A DNA stretch of 64,000 nucleotides. It comes from Rahnella laticis. Lineage in GTDB: Bacteria > Pseudomonadota > Gammaproteobacteria > Enterobacterales > Enterobacteriaceae. A program made the position numbers and the translations under genes. Under the pieces are notes generated by a model. The model was not told the DNA's origin, did not search any database, and saw only the letters and a program-made list of their open reading frames with translations. Where the stretch lies: NCBI RefSeq assembly GCF_015644585.1, contig NZ_JADOBI010000002.1, positions 372,001 to 436,000 of the forward strand, written 5' to 3'. Shown in pieces: positions 29,456 through 38,193 of this stretch. Numbering within the stretch: the stretch's first letter is position 1; every line of letters begins with the position of its first letter.

Positions 29456-30343
29456 TCACCTCGCCGTATGTAACGGGCTGACCACGTCGATTCCGCGCGA
29501 CAGTTTTTCTTTATTGCCCTGATAATCTTCCAGAAGAATGGCGATAAAGAGGCTGTCCAGCAGGTTCAGTTGTACGATCCTCGCCACCGCATTTTGCCCC
29601 AGTAGCGGGCCACTCATTGCCGGGCTGAAAATAGATAAATCAGAACATTGAGAAAGCGGGGAACCGTTGTCATTGGTGATACAGATGAGTTTTGCTTTGT
29701 TCGCGATGGCGGTATTCGCGGCATTGAGCATTTCACGCGTTTCGCCGGACTGTGAGATGGCGATGACCACATCTTTTTCGTCAAGCTGGCTGGCGGCCAT
29801 CAGCATCAGGTGGAAATCACTGTAGGCGTGGCTGATGATCCCGATGCGCAGCAATTTATGCTCGAAGTCCATGCCAACGGAGGCCGAACCGCCGACACCA
29901 AAAATGATCACCCGTCGCGCCTGAAAAATAAGCCGCGCGGCTTTGCCGATGGTGGCCGCATCAGCCACCGAACGAGCTTCTTTCAGCACCTGAATGCTGT
30001 TCGAAAACACCTTATCCAGCACGTTATCCAGGCTGTCATGCTCAGTGATTTCCTCTTCCCGCTCATACGGAAGCGACTCAAAATAGCTGATTAACGCCGT
30101 GCGCATTTCCCGAAAGCCGGAAAACCCGACTTTCTTAGCCACCTTTACCAGCAACGGTTCAGAGACTTCCAGCGCCGCAGCCACTTCACGCAAACTGGTT
30201 TCCTGGCTGATATTGCCTTTGATAATGAGCCATTCGACGATCCTGCGTTCGGTAGGGTTGAGCTGGGAAAGGGACATTTTGATCCGTGCCCCTATCGCAA
30301 GAGCACTGTCCGATTCCTGCACTACACCCTCATTTTTGGCCAT
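29456..30343 (-). CDS. RpiR/MurR-family regulator of the adjacent PTS-sugar operon
   Basis: The 295-residue protein has an N-terminal helix-turn-helix domain (SLREVAAALEVSEPLLVKVAKKVGFSGF, ~residues 52-80) and a C-terminal SIS sugar-phosphate-binding domain (RRVIIFGVGGSASVGMDFEHKL, then VIAISQSGETREM). It is divergent from a PTS permease-RpiB-epimerase operon. In E. coli the RpiR family member AlsR represses rpiB and the als operon and responds to allose. The intergenic region carries three identical dyads that are probably its operators. Confidence 0.88.
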   Translation of the reverse strand: MAKNEGVVQESDSALAIGARIKMSLSQLNPTERRIVEWLIIKGNISQETSLREVAAALEVSEPLLVKVAKKVGFSGFREMRTALISYFESLPYEREEEITEHDSLDNVLDKVFSNSIQVLKEARSVADAATIGKAARLIFQARRVIIFGVGGSASVGMDFEHKLLRIGIISHAYSDFHLMLMAASQLDEKDVVIAISQSGETREMLNAANTAIANKAKLICITNDNGSPLSQCSDLSIFSPAMSGPLLGQNAVARIVQLNLLDSLFIAILLEDYQGNKEKLSRGIDVVSPLHTAR

Positions 30344-30436
30344 TTCTCATACCGTCTCTGCACTGATTAGGAAGCGTAAAGGTTAACACAAGGGATCAAC
30401 CTGTTGAATACGGACGTCGAACTAAACGGCGCAACT

Positions 30437-30462
30437 TTCACATTACGATAAATTAATGTGAA
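30437..30462. promoter_or_regulatory. Operator dyad 1 for the RpiR-type regulator
   Basis: TTCACA (30437-30442) and TGTGAA (30457-30462) are inverted with 14 bp between them; the pairing extends to TTCACATTA/TAATGTGAA. It lies about 95 bp from the regulator start. Confidence 0.65.
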
Positions 30463-30552
30463 TAAAATGCGTCTTCCTCTCAGCAAGGCCTTAAGCTCAC
30501 CCACTGATTCAGCCACTTCACTGACGCGCGCTATTCTGACGATTTCAGTAAA

Positions 30553-30578
30553 TTCACATTAACTTTTAAAATTGTGAA
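30553..30578. promoter_or_regulatory. Operator dyad 2 for the RpiR-type regulator
   Basis: TTCACA (30553-30558) and TGTGAA (30573-30578) again have exactly 14 bp between them. Confidence 0.65.
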
Positions 30579-30602
30579 GTCGATCTTTTAAATCGGTTGC
30601 AA

Positions 30603-30648
30603 TCGCGATAACTTCACATTGATAATGTTTGTTGTGAAGTTATCGCGA
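30603..30648. promoter_or_regulatory. Operator dyad 3 for the RpiR-type regulator, with extended 15-bp arms
   Basis: TTCACA (30613-30618) and TGTGAA (30633-30638) have the same 14-bp spacing, embedded in perfect 15-bp arms 30603-30617 and 30634-30648 (TCGCGATAACTTCAC and its reverse complement). The centre is 60 bp from dyad 2 and ~100 bp before the PTS start codon. Confidence 0.75.
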
Positions 30649-30728
30649 AGGCATCAAAAACGGGCTCTCCGATCCAATGCCCTTTCTGATGAAAAAAAAC
30701 TGTTCCCCTACATGAACAAGAGAATCCT

Positions 30729-32336
30729 ATGAAATCGACGTTGTTCGGCATCCTTCAGCGTATCGGGCGCTCTTTTATGCTCCCGATCGCCTTGCTGCCT
30801 GTGGCCGGGTTATTACTGGGCATCGGTGCATCATTCACTAACCAGACAACTATTCACTCTTACGGCCTGGAATCTGTGCTGGGAAATGGCACAGTACTTC
30901 ACGCTTTGCTCACGGTAATGAAAAGTGCGGGCAGCGTGGTCTTTTCCAATCTGCCGGTGATGTTCGCCATCGGCGTCGCAATGGGCATGGCGAAAAAAGA
31001 AAAAGAAGTGGCCGCTATTTCCGGTGCGATTGGCTTTTTCATCATGCACGCCACCATTAATGCCATGCTGGACATCAACGGGTTATTGACGCCCGGCGCG
31101 TTGCCGGACGGCGCTCTTGGCATGACGCTGGGGATTAATTCGCTGCAAATGGGCGTATTCGGCGGAGTGATCACCGGCCTTGGGGTTGCCGCGCTGCATA
31201 ACCGTTTTTACCGGATAGAACTGCCCGCAACGTTCTCATTTTTCGGCGGTACGCGGTTCATTCCTATCATTTCGGCCATCACTTATCTGTTTGTCGGGAT
31301 ACTGATGTTTTACATCTGGCCGACCATCCAGAACGGGATTTTGCACCTCGGCGGGCTGGTTAACAGCGCGGGCTATGCGGGAACGTTTATCTACGGCGTG
31401 ATTGAACGGGCGCTGATCCCTTTCGGTTTGCACCATGTTTTCTATATGCCGTTCTGGCAAACCGGCCTCGGTGGCACGGAAGTGATCGACGGCGTGACGG
31501 TTTCCGGTGCGCAGAATATCTTCTTTGCTGAACTGGCCAGCCCGAATACCCAAGAGTTCTCGGTCGAAGCGACGCGGTTTATGGCGGGTAAATTCCCGTT
31601 CTATCTGTTCGGTATTCCCGGCGCGGCGCTGGCGATTTATCACACCGCGCGTCCGGAAAAACGCCGGTTGGTATTAGGTTTGCTGTTATCCGCGACCCTG
31701 ACCGCCGTTCTGACGGGTATCACGGAGCCGATTGAATTCTCGTTCCTTTTCGCCGCGCCATTGTTATATGTGCTGCACTGCCTTCTGGCCGGACTGTCAT
31801 TCATGCTTTGCCACATCTTTAATGTTGGCGTCGGCCAGACGTTTTCCGGAAGCTTAATTGATTTTATTCTGTTTGGTGTTTTGCAGGGAAATACGAAGAG
31901 TCACTGGATAAACGCTATTCTCATCGGGATCCCGCTGTTCCCCATTTATTATTTCAGTTTCCGCTTCATGATTACGCGCTTTAATTTCAAAACGCCGGGA
32001 CGCGAAGACGATAACGAAGAAACCAAACTTTATACCCGGCAGGATCTCGCCGCGCGTGACCAGAAAAATAATACCGCTGGGCTGAGCGGTGACGGGCTCA
32101 ATATTTCGCAAACCATTATCGCCGGGCTGGGCGGGGCGGCCAATATCTCGGACGTCGACTGCTGCGCCACGCGTCTGCGCATCACGGTTCTGGATGAAAA
32201 TCAGGTGGATGACGCGCTGCTGAAAAGCTCCGGCGCAAAAGGCGTGATCCGAAAAGGCAAAGGCGTTCAGGTGATTTACGGACCACACGTCACGCTCATC
32301 AAATCGAATTTGCAGGATTGTCTCGAAAGCGTATAG
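30729..32336 (+). CDS. PTS sugar permease EIICB (glucose superfamily; allose-type candidate)
   Basis: The 535-residue protein has an N-terminal EIIC domain with about ten membrane segments (ILQRIGRSFMLPIALLPVAGLLLG start, GLHHVFYMPFWQTG, and the conserved GITEPIEFSFLFAAPLLY). A linker follows, then a C-terminal EIIB domain with the phosphorylation site at Cys478-Cys479 (DVDCCATRLR). No EIIA domain is present, so the housekeeping EIIA-Glc (Crr) likely phosphorylates it. It is followed by rpiB and an AlsE-like epimerase, which suggests import of allose as allose-6-phosphate. Related hexoses cannot be excluded. Confidence 0.85.
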   Translation: MKSTLFGILQRIGRSFMLPIALLPVAGLLLGIGASFTNQTTIHSYGLESVLGNGTVLHALLTVMKSAGSVVFSNLPVMFAIGVAMGMAKKEKEVAAISGAIGFFIMHATINAMLDINGLLTPGALPDGALGMTLGINSLQMGVFGGVITGLGVAALHNRFYRIELPATFSFFGGTRFIPIISAITYLFVGILMFYIWPTIQNGILHLGGLVNSAGYAGTFIYGVIERALIPFGLHHVFYMPFWQTGLGGTEVIDGVTVSGAQNIFFAELASPNTQEFSVEATRFMAGKFPFYLFGIPGAALAIYHTARPEKRRLVLGLLLSATLTAVLTGITEPIEFSFLFAAPLLYVLHCLLAGLSFMLCHIFNVGVGQTFSGSLIDFILFGVLQGNTKSHWINAILIGIPLFPIYYFSFRFMITRFNFKTPGREDDNEETKLYTRQDLAARDQKNNTAGLSGDGLNISQTIIAGLGGAANISDVDCCATRLRITVLDENQVDDALLKSSGAKGVIRKGKGVQVIYGPHVTLIKSNLQDCLESV

Positions 32337-32410
32337 CAAAGGTGAGGGGGAATTATTTCCCCCTGTTCACCGCTTCATTTTATTTATTGTTAATGGTTAA
32401 AGGGAGAAAT

Positions 32411-32857
32411 ATGAATATTGCAATTGGCTGTGATCACGTTGGGTTTATCCTCAAAGCGGACATCATCGGGCATTTAATTAGCCGGGGCATGACGGTGACA
32501 GATAAAGGCGCTTATGAGAATACGCGCACGGATTATCCGATATACGGCAAAGCGGTGGCAGACGCGGTGGTTTCAGGCGAAGCCGACTTAGGGATTGTAT
32601 TTTGTGGTTCCGGGATCGGCATTTCCATTGCGGCGAATAAAGTTCACGGTATTCGCGCGGTGGTGTGCAGCGAGCCGTATTCGGCGAAATTATCCCGCGA
32701 ACATAACAACACCAATATTCTTTCCTTTGGGTCACGCGTTGTCGGCTCTGAGCTTGCAAAGATGATTATCGACGCGTGGCTGGATGCTGAATTTGAAGGC
32801 GGGCGCCACCAGAAACGTGTGGAGATGATCACCGCCATCGAGGAGGCGCAACAATGA
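32411..32857 (+). CDS. rpiB: Ribose-5-phosphate / allose-6-phosphate isomerase B
   Basis: The 148-residue enzyme closely follows E. coli RpiB: MNIAIGCDHVGF start, catalytic Cys65 in IVFCGSGIGISIAANK, IRAVVCSEPYSAKLSREHNNTN and the C-terminal EGGRHQKRVE. RpiB interconverts ribose-5-P and ribulose-5-P and also allose-6-P and allulose-6-P. ATG 32411 with GGGAG 6-10 nt upstream is clearly the start. It overlaps the next gene by 4 bp. In this operon the isomerase step after the PTS is the most natural role. Confidence 0.92.
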   Translation: MNIAIGCDHVGFILKADIIGHLISRGMTVTDKGAYENTRTDYPIYGKAVADAVVSGEADLGIVFCGSGIGISIAANKVHGIRAVVCSEPYSAKLSREHNNTNILSFGSRVVGSELAKMIIDAWLDAEFEGGRHQKRVEMITAIEEAQQ

Positions 32858-33534
32858 CCCCGCAATTTTGCCCGTCGCTGATGTGCGTGGATTTTTCCCG
32901 TCTGGGCGAGGAACTGGCCAGCCTTGAAGCGGCCGGTGCGGCGATGTTCCATATCGACGTGATGGACGGCCATTTTGTCCCGAACTTTGCGCTCGGCCCG
33001 GAAGATATCAAAGCCGTTTCGAAGCTGGCGACGATACCTTATGACGTCCATCTGATGGTCACGAACCCGGACCCTTACATTGCGCGTTTCGCCGATCTGG
33101 GTTGCAGCATTATTTATGTCCACGCCGAAGCGCCGATCCATTTGCACCGCACGCTGAGCAATATCCGCAGCCGCGGCATCAAAGCAGGCGTGGCGATGAA
33201 CCCCGGCACGTCGCTGAATATTCTCGAAGAAATCCTCGACGTGGTGGACGTGGTCATGGTGATGTCGGTGAATCCGGGTTTTGCGGGGCAGCCTTTTATC
33301 GAAAGCGCGTTCAGCAAAGTCCGACGACTCAGGGCCATGCTGAATGAAAATAAGAGCGATGCGCTCATCGCCATCGACGGCGCCATTTCCCCCGACGTGG
33401 TGAAAACGCTCGGCGCGGAAATTGACCTCTTCATTCTCGGCACCGCAGGGTTGTTCCGCAAAGACATGTCTTACAAAGAGGCGATGACTGTTTTGCAAGA
33501 ACAGGTCGTTTTGGCGAAGAGCGAAGTGGCATAA
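32854..33534 (+). CDS. alsE: Ribulose-phosphate 3-epimerase family, probably D-allulose-6-phosphate 3-epimerase
   Basis: The 226-residue TIM-barrel protein has the family metal and catalytic motifs: CPSLMCVDFSRL, FHIDVMDGHFVPN, VHLMV, VMVMSVNPGFAGQPF, AIDGAISPD and FILGTAGLF. Both Rpe and AlsE share these. The pairing with rpiB and a PTS, and not with a pentose kinase, favours AlsE (allulose-6-P to fructose-6-P), completing a PTS, isomerase, epimerase route into glycolysis. The start overlaps the rpiB stop (ATGA). Confidence 0.75.
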   Translation: MTPQFCPSLMCVDFSRLGEELASLEAAGAAMFHIDVMDGHFVPNFALGPEDIKAVSKLATIPYDVHLMVTNPDPYIARFADLGCSIIYVHAEAPIHLHRTLSNIRSRGIKAGVAMNPGTSLNILEEILDVVDVVMVMSVNPGFAGQPFIESAFSKVRRLRAMLNENKSDALIAIDGAISPDVVKTLGAEIDLFILGTAGLFRKDMSYKEAMTVLQEQVVLAKSEVA

Positions 33535-33555
33535 GCCGTGCACGGGAGGAAGGCT

Positions 33556-33600
33556 ACAAAAAAGCCATTCTGCAAAATAACGTTATTCGCAGAATGGCTT
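33556..33600 (-). terminator. Intrinsic terminator of the 27-residue peptide gene (minus strand)
   Basis: AAGCCATTCTGC (33562-33573) and GCAGAATGGCTT (33589-33600) form a perfect 12-bp stem. The A run at 33558-33563 gives a T run on the minus strand, so it terminates leftward transcription; rightward it lacks a T tract. Confidence 0.85.
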
Positions 33601-33658
33601 ATGTGTTTTACGGCGGACGCGATTAACGTCCTGCTGGCCCTGATGAAGAAAACCGCAC

Positions 33659-33742
33659 TTAGTTGCGGGCACCAATAATCAGCGCTGCGACCAATGCAAT
33701 TGAAACGAACGACATATAACCCACCACTAAAGCTCTTTTCAT
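33659..33742 (-). CDS. 27-residue single-span membrane peptide
   Basis: ATG at 33742 has GAGGTG about 9 nt upstream. The product begins MKRALVVGYMSFVSIALVAA and ends LIIGARN, a single hydrophobic helix with basic residues at both ends. It has its own perfect terminator 60 bp after the stop, arguing for a real transcript. It lies alone between alsE and pagP. I do not match it to a named small membrane protein. No function is proposed beyond inner-membrane insertion. Confidence 0.65.
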   Translation of the reverse strand: MKRALVVGYMSFVSIALVAALIIGARN

Positions 33743-34011
33743 CGTTAAGCACCTCAGTTGAACGTTTTTCAGTACATCGGACTCACGACCGGACGCAGAG
33801 TAAACCGGGCAAATCGCAGCTTACCTATTGATGATAGATCACGCTGCCGGATAAAGGTGATTTAACGAAATGAAAGGACGCCGCCTGAAGGTAACGGCTG
33901 TTAAAAAACGCCTCTGACCTTATTGATTTTATTGATTAACAATAAAAGTCCCGGCCGGAGGATGAGCTATCATTGACTGAAATAGTGCTCTCAGCAAACT
34001 CTGGTGGACGG

Positions 34012-34599
34012 ATGATAATAAAGAAAAAACTCAATTCAATCATGATGGTGTTAAGCATTGCCTGCGCGGTGCCCGCCGTGGCGGCTAACCCCACGGGCGA
34101 CAACAGAAGCGGAGTGTCGGGCTTATGGGAGGATTTTAAAGACGATGTTTCCCTGACCTGGAATGAACCTCAATATACCGATGTCTATCTTCCTTTTCTG
34201 AGCTGGCATAACCGGCTGACGTACGATAAGCATAAAACAGATCACTATAATGAAATGCCGTGGGGCGGCGGGATTGGCGTTTCCCGCTATACAGAAGAGG
34301 GTAACTGGAGTGGCCTCTTTGCAATGGTATTTCAGGATTCCCACCGCGAGTGGCAACCAGCCGCCGGTTACGGGTGGGAAAAGGGATGGTATTTCACGCA
34401 AAGTAAGGATGTCCGACTTGGGCTGGGATTAGCGGGCGGAATTACCGCCCGTCAGGATTTCGCTAATTACGTACCGCTGCCATTCTTATTCCCACTTTTT
34501 TCTGCGGGATATAAAAACGTCAATTTGCAGTTCACCTACATCGCCGGAACTTACAATAACGGCAACGTGCTTTTTGCGTGGCTGAGATATGGTTTTTAG
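34012..34599 (+). CDS. pagP: Lipid A palmitoyltransferase PagP
   Basis: The 195-residue outer-membrane beta-barrel enzyme transfers palmitate from phospholipid to lipid A, usually under PhoPQ control. It has a signal peptide ([14 protein letters not shown]). Catalytic residues of E. coli PagP (His33, Asp76, Ser77 in the mature protein) correspond to His66, Asp109 and Ser110 here, with the same 43-residue spacing. [18 protein letters not shown]-like [23 protein letters not shown] and the C-terminal [20 protein letters not shown] are conserved. ATG 34012 is chosen as the signal peptide start; the frame is open 39 bp further upstream. Confidence 0.92.
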   Translation: MIIKKKLNSIMMVLSIACAVPAVAANPTGDNRSGVSGLWEDFKDDVSLTWNEPQYTDVYLPFLSWHNRLTYDKHKTDHYNEMPWGGGIGVSRYTEEGNWSGLFAMVFQDSHREWQPAAGYGWEKGWYFTQSKDVRLGLGLAGGITARQDFANYVPLPFLFPLFSAGYKNVNLQFTYIAGTYNNGNVLFAWLRYGF

Positions 34600-34660
34600 A
34601 TATTCCCCACGGTCAGACGCTATTTCAGCCACTGATGAAAGGCTTGCCTTACGGCTGGCC

Positions 34661-35515
34661 TTATATTCCGTTTAGCTTATCCATTACGTCTTCGGACAAT
34701 TGCAGCTTTGCGCTCGCCAGGTTTTCCTGTAAATGTTCCGGCGACGACGTGCCGGGGATCAGCAAAATATTCGGTGAGCGTTTAAGCAGCCACGCCAGCG
34801 CGACCTGCATCGGTGTGGCCTGCAATGCGGCGGCCACCTCATCAAGCGACGTGGACTGCAACGGTGAAAAACCGCCCAGCGGGAAGAAAGGCACATACGC
34901 AATGCCTTGTTCTGCAAGGGTATCGACCAGCGCATCATCGTGCCGGTTCGCCAGGTTATACATGTTCTGAACGCAGGCAATTGTCGTCAGTTTCTGCGCG
35001 TCAGCGACCTGACCGGCCGTGACATTGCTCAGGCCGATATGGCGAATCAAACCGCGCTCTTTCAGTTTGATCAGCGCTTCCAGTTGCGGTTCGAGTGAAC
35101 CCTCTTTCGGCTGATGAATGTCGAGCATGCTGCGCAGATTCACCACGTCTATCGTTTCCAGTCCCAGATTGCGCAGGTTATCTTCCACCGCCTGCGTCAG
35201 TTCCTGCGGGCTGAAAGCCGGTAACCAGCCGCCTTTTTCATCACGGCGCGCACCGACTTTGGTCACAATACACAGATTATCAGGGTACGGATGCAGCGCT
35301 TTTTTGATCAGCCGGTTGGTTTCATGCGGGCCATAAAAATCGCTGGTATCGATATGATTCACACCGCTGGCGATGGCGTCACGCAATACCTGAATACCCC
35401 GCGCTTCATCTTTCACCGGGCCAAAAACGCCCGGTCCCGCCAGTTGCATGGCGCCGTAACCTAAGCGTCCTGCTTCGCGATCGCCCAGGCGATAAGTCAT
35501 TGAAGGCTGTGACAT
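34661..35515 (-). CDS. pdxI: Aldo/keto reductase, pyridoxal reductase PdxI (YdbC) family
   Basis: The 284-residue protein follows E. coli YdbC/PdxI almost motif for motif: RLGYGAMQLAGPGVFGP, VNHIDTSDFYGPHETN (catalytic Asp and Tyr), IVTKVGARR (Lys), IRHIGLSNVTAGQVA, GIAYVPFFPLGGFSPLQS and ILLIPGTSSPEHL. In E. coli it reduces pyridoxal to pyridoxine with NADPH in the B6 salvage route. The His of the tetrad position reads Asn-Leu-Arg (VVNLRSM), as in the family. A LysR gene is divergent 95 bp away and may control it. Confidence 0.85.
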   Translation of the reverse strand: MSQPSMTYRLGDREAGRLGYGAMQLAGPGVFGPVKDEARGIQVLRDAIASGVNHIDTSDFYGPHETNRLIKKALHPYPDNLCIVTKVGARRDEKGGWLPAFSPQELTQAVEDNLRNLGLETIDVVNLRSMLDIHQPKEGSLEPQLEALIKLKERGLIRHIGLSNVTAGQVADAQKLTTIACVQNMYNLANRHDDALVDTLAEQGIAYVPFFPLGGFSPLQSTSLDEVAAALQATPMQVALAWLLKRSPNILLIPGTSSPEHLQENLASAKLQLSEDVMDKLNGI

Positions 35516-35610
35516 GGAATTCTCCTCTGTGAATGTTCACTGATTGTAGCGGGGCGCTGGCTGTGCAACTATCCGGTAAAATCAGGACAAACTGTACGAG
35601 GTTACGCACA

Positions 35611-36531
35611 ATGTCGATGGATATTGCCCTGCTGCACGCAGTGGTTGAAGTGGCGAAAGCCGGTGGATTTCGTGAGGCGGCGCGCGTCACCGGCAGCAAT
35701 GCGTCCCGGCTCAGTGATGCGGTGCGCCGCGCTGAACAGCAGCTCGGCATCCGGCTTTTTCACCGGACGACCCGCACCGTGGTGCTGACCGAAGCCGGCA
35801 GAGCGCTGATCGAACGTTTGCAGCCCGCCATGAATGAGGTGAATGCCGCGCTGGACGCGCTTAACCGTTATCGCAATACGCCCGGCGGCACGCTACGGCT
35901 GAACGTTCCGGTCAGCGCCACGCGGCTGGTTTTACCTGCGCTGGTGCCGGAATTCCTCCGGCGTTATCCGGATATTCAGCTGGAAATCATTGCGGAAAGT
36001 AATGTGCAGGATGTATTTCGCGACGGCTGCGACGCCGGTATCCGTTACGACGAACGTCTTGAGCAGGATATGGTTGCGCTTCCCATCGGACCGCGCCGTC
36101 AGCGTTATGCGGCGGCGGCGTCTCCTGCGTATCTCGACGCGCAGGGCAGGCCGGAGCATCCGCGGGAGCTGATTGAGCATCGCTGTCTGCGTGGCCGTTA
36201 TGCCAGCGGCAACATGCCGGACTGGGAATTTGAACGCGATGGCGAAAACCTCAGCGTGCAGGTGAGCGGCCCGCTGGTGGTGAGCGTCGGCGGCGCGGTG
36301 GATCTGGCCGTGGAAACCGCTATCGCGGGCGCGGGTATCATCTACCTGTTTGAAGAATGGCTGGCGCCCGCCATCGTCAGCGGTAAGCTGGAAGCCATCT
36401 TACAGCCGTGGTGGCTGTCGTTTTCAGGCCCGTATCTTTATTACAACGATCGCCGCCTGATCCCCGCGCCTTTGCAGGCGTTTATCGATTTTGTCCGCGA
36501 AGACAATCTGAACCGGGCGACGGCCGGTTAA
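35611..36531 (+). CDS. LysR-family transcriptional regulator, divergent from pdxI
   Basis: The 306-residue protein has an N-terminal winged helix ([38 protein letters not shown], then [19 protein letters not shown]) and a C-terminal effector domain of the LysR substrate-binding fold. ATG 35611 has GAGG 10-13 nt upstream; a second in-frame ATG is at 35617. It is divergent from pdxI and ends 4 bp inside the converging DUF1348 gene. Its likely target is the adjacent reductase, by position. Confidence 0.88.
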   Translation: MSMDIALLHAVVEVAKAGGFREAARVTGSNASRLSDAVRRAEQQLGIRLFHRTTRTVVLTEAGRALIERLQPAMNEVNAALDALNRYRNTPGGTLRLNVPVSATRLVLPALVPEFLRRYPDIQLEIIAESNVQDVFRDGCDAGIRYDERLEQDMVALPIGPRRQRYAAAASPAYLDAQGRPEHPRELIEHRCLRGRYASGNMPDWEFERDGENLSVQVSGPLVVSVGGAVDLAVETAIAGAGIIYLFEEWLAPAIVSGKLEAILQPWWLSFSGPYLYYNDRRLIPAPLQAFIDFVREDNLNRATAG

Positions 36532-37013
36532 AACCCGAATTCGCTCAGGCCGGGATGATCGTCCGGTCTGCGGCCCAGCGGCCAGTGGAATTTGCGGTCG
36601 GCTTCAGCGATGGGTAAATCGTTGATGCATGCGTGACGTTCGAACATCAGCCCCTGCGCGTTAAACGCCCAGTTTTCATTGCCAAAACTGCGGAACCAGT
36701 TACCGGAATCGTCGTGCCATTCGTAAGCAAACCGCACGGCAATCCGCTCGCCGCCGAACGCCCAAAGCTCTTTAATCAGGCGGTAATCCAGCTCTTTGGC
36801 CCATTTACGTTGCAGGAATTCCACCACACCGGCCTGACCCGTGACGAATTCGCTGCGGTTTCGCCAGCGTGTGTCGGCGGAATACACCTGGCTGACGCGC
36901 TGCGGATCGCGGCTGTTCCACGCATCTTCGGCAAGCCGGACTTTTTCGATGGCGCTTTCACGCGTAAACGGCGGAAGGGGTTTTTTCACAATTAAGCTGC
37001 TGTCAGTCATCAT
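36528..37013 (-). CDS. Nuclear-transport-factor-2-like protein (DUF1348)
   Basis: The 161-residue protein carries the NTF2/SnoaL-like cone fold typical of DUF1348: [64 protein letters not shown] and [20 protein letters not shown]. No signal peptide. Family members are small cytosolic proteins whose reaction is mostly unknown. Its 3' end overlaps the LysR gene by 4 bp in convergent orientation. Confidence 0.82.
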   Translation of the reverse strand: MMTDSSLIVKKPLPPFTRESAIEKVRLAEDAWNSRDPQRVSQVYSADTRWRNRSEFVTGQAGVVEFLQRKWAKELDYRLIKELWAFGGERIAVRFAYEWHDDSGNWFRSFGNENWAFNAQGLMFERHACINDLPIAEADRKFHWPLGRRPDDHPGLSEFGF

Positions 37014-37095
37014 GGCCTCACGTTATGGGAGAATGTGCGTTGGTGTTTCATGTATATAAGCGTTCGGCCACGCATAAGAAAGCAATGTTGCGTTG

Positions 37096-38109
37096 CTAAT
37101 CGTTAATCAGCACGATTTTGCCCTGAATATGTCCTTTGGCTGCGCGCTCATGGGCTTTGCGGGCATCAGAAAGTGAAAATGTACTGTCCAGAACCACCTG
37201 AATACTTCCGTCGTTAAGCAGGGACGCAAGTTCTGTCAGCTGACGTCCGTTTGAACGCACCTGAGTAGCCGATACGGTGATACCAAGCTTCGCCGCTTCT
37301 TCTGCACCGGTAAAACCGAGAGGGAAAACAGGGAACAGGGCTCCACCGCTCTTTATCGCCTTAAGAAAACGGCTGCTGTTTGCCCCGCCGACGGCATCGA
37401 TCACCAGATCTAAATCCCGCGAAATGTCTTCAGGCCGGGTTCGGGTATAGTCGATGAATTCATCAGCGCCCAGTTCACGCAGTAAGGCTTCATGTTTACC
37501 GGATGCCACCGCAGTGACGTGTGCGCCTTTCAGTTTCGCGACCTGAACGGCAAAATGCCCGACACCGCCTGCCGCGCCGTTGACCAGCACTTTTTTCCCC
37601 GCCAGAGCGACCGGAACGTGCGGATTTGGCTGGAGAGGATTAGGTTCTTCATGGCCTACTTCCACCATAAATTGCCACGCCGTCAGCAATGACATCGGCG
37701 CACCCGCCGCATGGATATGATCAATCCCCGCAGGCTTCAAAGCGAGTTGCTCCGCGGGAACGCTTACATATTGTGCATAAGCCTGACTTTCGCCCGTGCT
37801 GAAAAATCGCACCATCGAATACACGGTATCCCCCACGGTAAATGCCGTGACATCCCCGGCGACTGCTTCCACGACGCCTGAGATATCTGTTCCTAAAATG
37901 ATCGGGAATGACAACTGTGGTTGCCATTCTGGCGGAAGCGCACTGTACCCATCGCGTAGATACCAGTCGGGGGGATTCACGCCGACAGCGTGAACACGAA
38001 CCAACACTTCGCCCGGCCCGATCTCCGGCACGGGCGCATCTTCATAGTGCAATACGTCCGGGCCGCCGTAAGCGTGGATCTGAACGGCTTTCATCATATT
38101 TTTTGACAT
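37096..38109 (-). CDS. Zinc-free medium-chain NADP-dependent oxidoreductase (quinone oxidoreductase type)
   Basis: The 337-residue protein of the MDR superfamily has an N-terminal GroES-like domain (PEIGPGEVLVRVHAVGVNPPDW, LGTDISGVVEAV) and a cofactor domain with VNGAAGGVGHFAVQVAKLKGA. The Cys ligands of zinc alcohol dehydrogenases are absent, pointing to quinone or enone reductases. A TetR gene is divergent 84 bp away and the space between holds tandem operators, so this enzyme is probably induced by a reactive or toxic compound. Confidence 0.88.
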   Translation of the reverse strand: MSKNMMKAVQIHAYGGPDVLHYEDAPVPEIGPGEVLVRVHAVGVNPPDWYLRDGYSALPPEWQPQLSFPIILGTDISGVVEAVAGDVTAFTVGDTVYSMVRFFSTGESQAYAQYVSVPAEQLALKPAGIDHIHAAGAPMSLLTAWQFMVEVGHEEPNPLQPNPHVPVALAGKKVLVNGAAGGVGHFAVQVAKLKGAHVTAVASGKHEALLRELGADEFIDYTRTRPEDISRDLDLVIDAVGGANSSRFLKAIKSGGALFPVFPLGFTGAEEAAKLGITVSATQVRSNGRQLTELASLLNDGSIQVVLDSTFSLSDARKAHERAAKGHIQGKIVLIND

Positions 38110-38145
38110 CGCTTTCTCCTGAGTGAAGGTAGTGTTAAATTATCC

Positions 38146-38179
38146 GGAACACTGGTCCATATAAACGGATCACTGATCC
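38146..38179. promoter_or_regulatory. Tandem TetR operators between the oxidoreductase and its regulator
   Basis: Two 13-bp quasi-palindromes, GGAACACTGGTCC (38146-38158) and GGATCACTGATCC (38167-38179), start exactly 21 bp apart (two helical turns) within the 84-bp divergent promoter region. Confidence 0.7.
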
Positions 38180-38193
38180 ACTTGTCAAGGTGA

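Noticed and set aside
30437-30648. CRP (TGTGA-N6-TCACA) sites
   Set aside because: The half-sites are in the opposite order (TTCACA first, TGTGAA second) with 14 bp between them, so they do not fit the CRP consensus.
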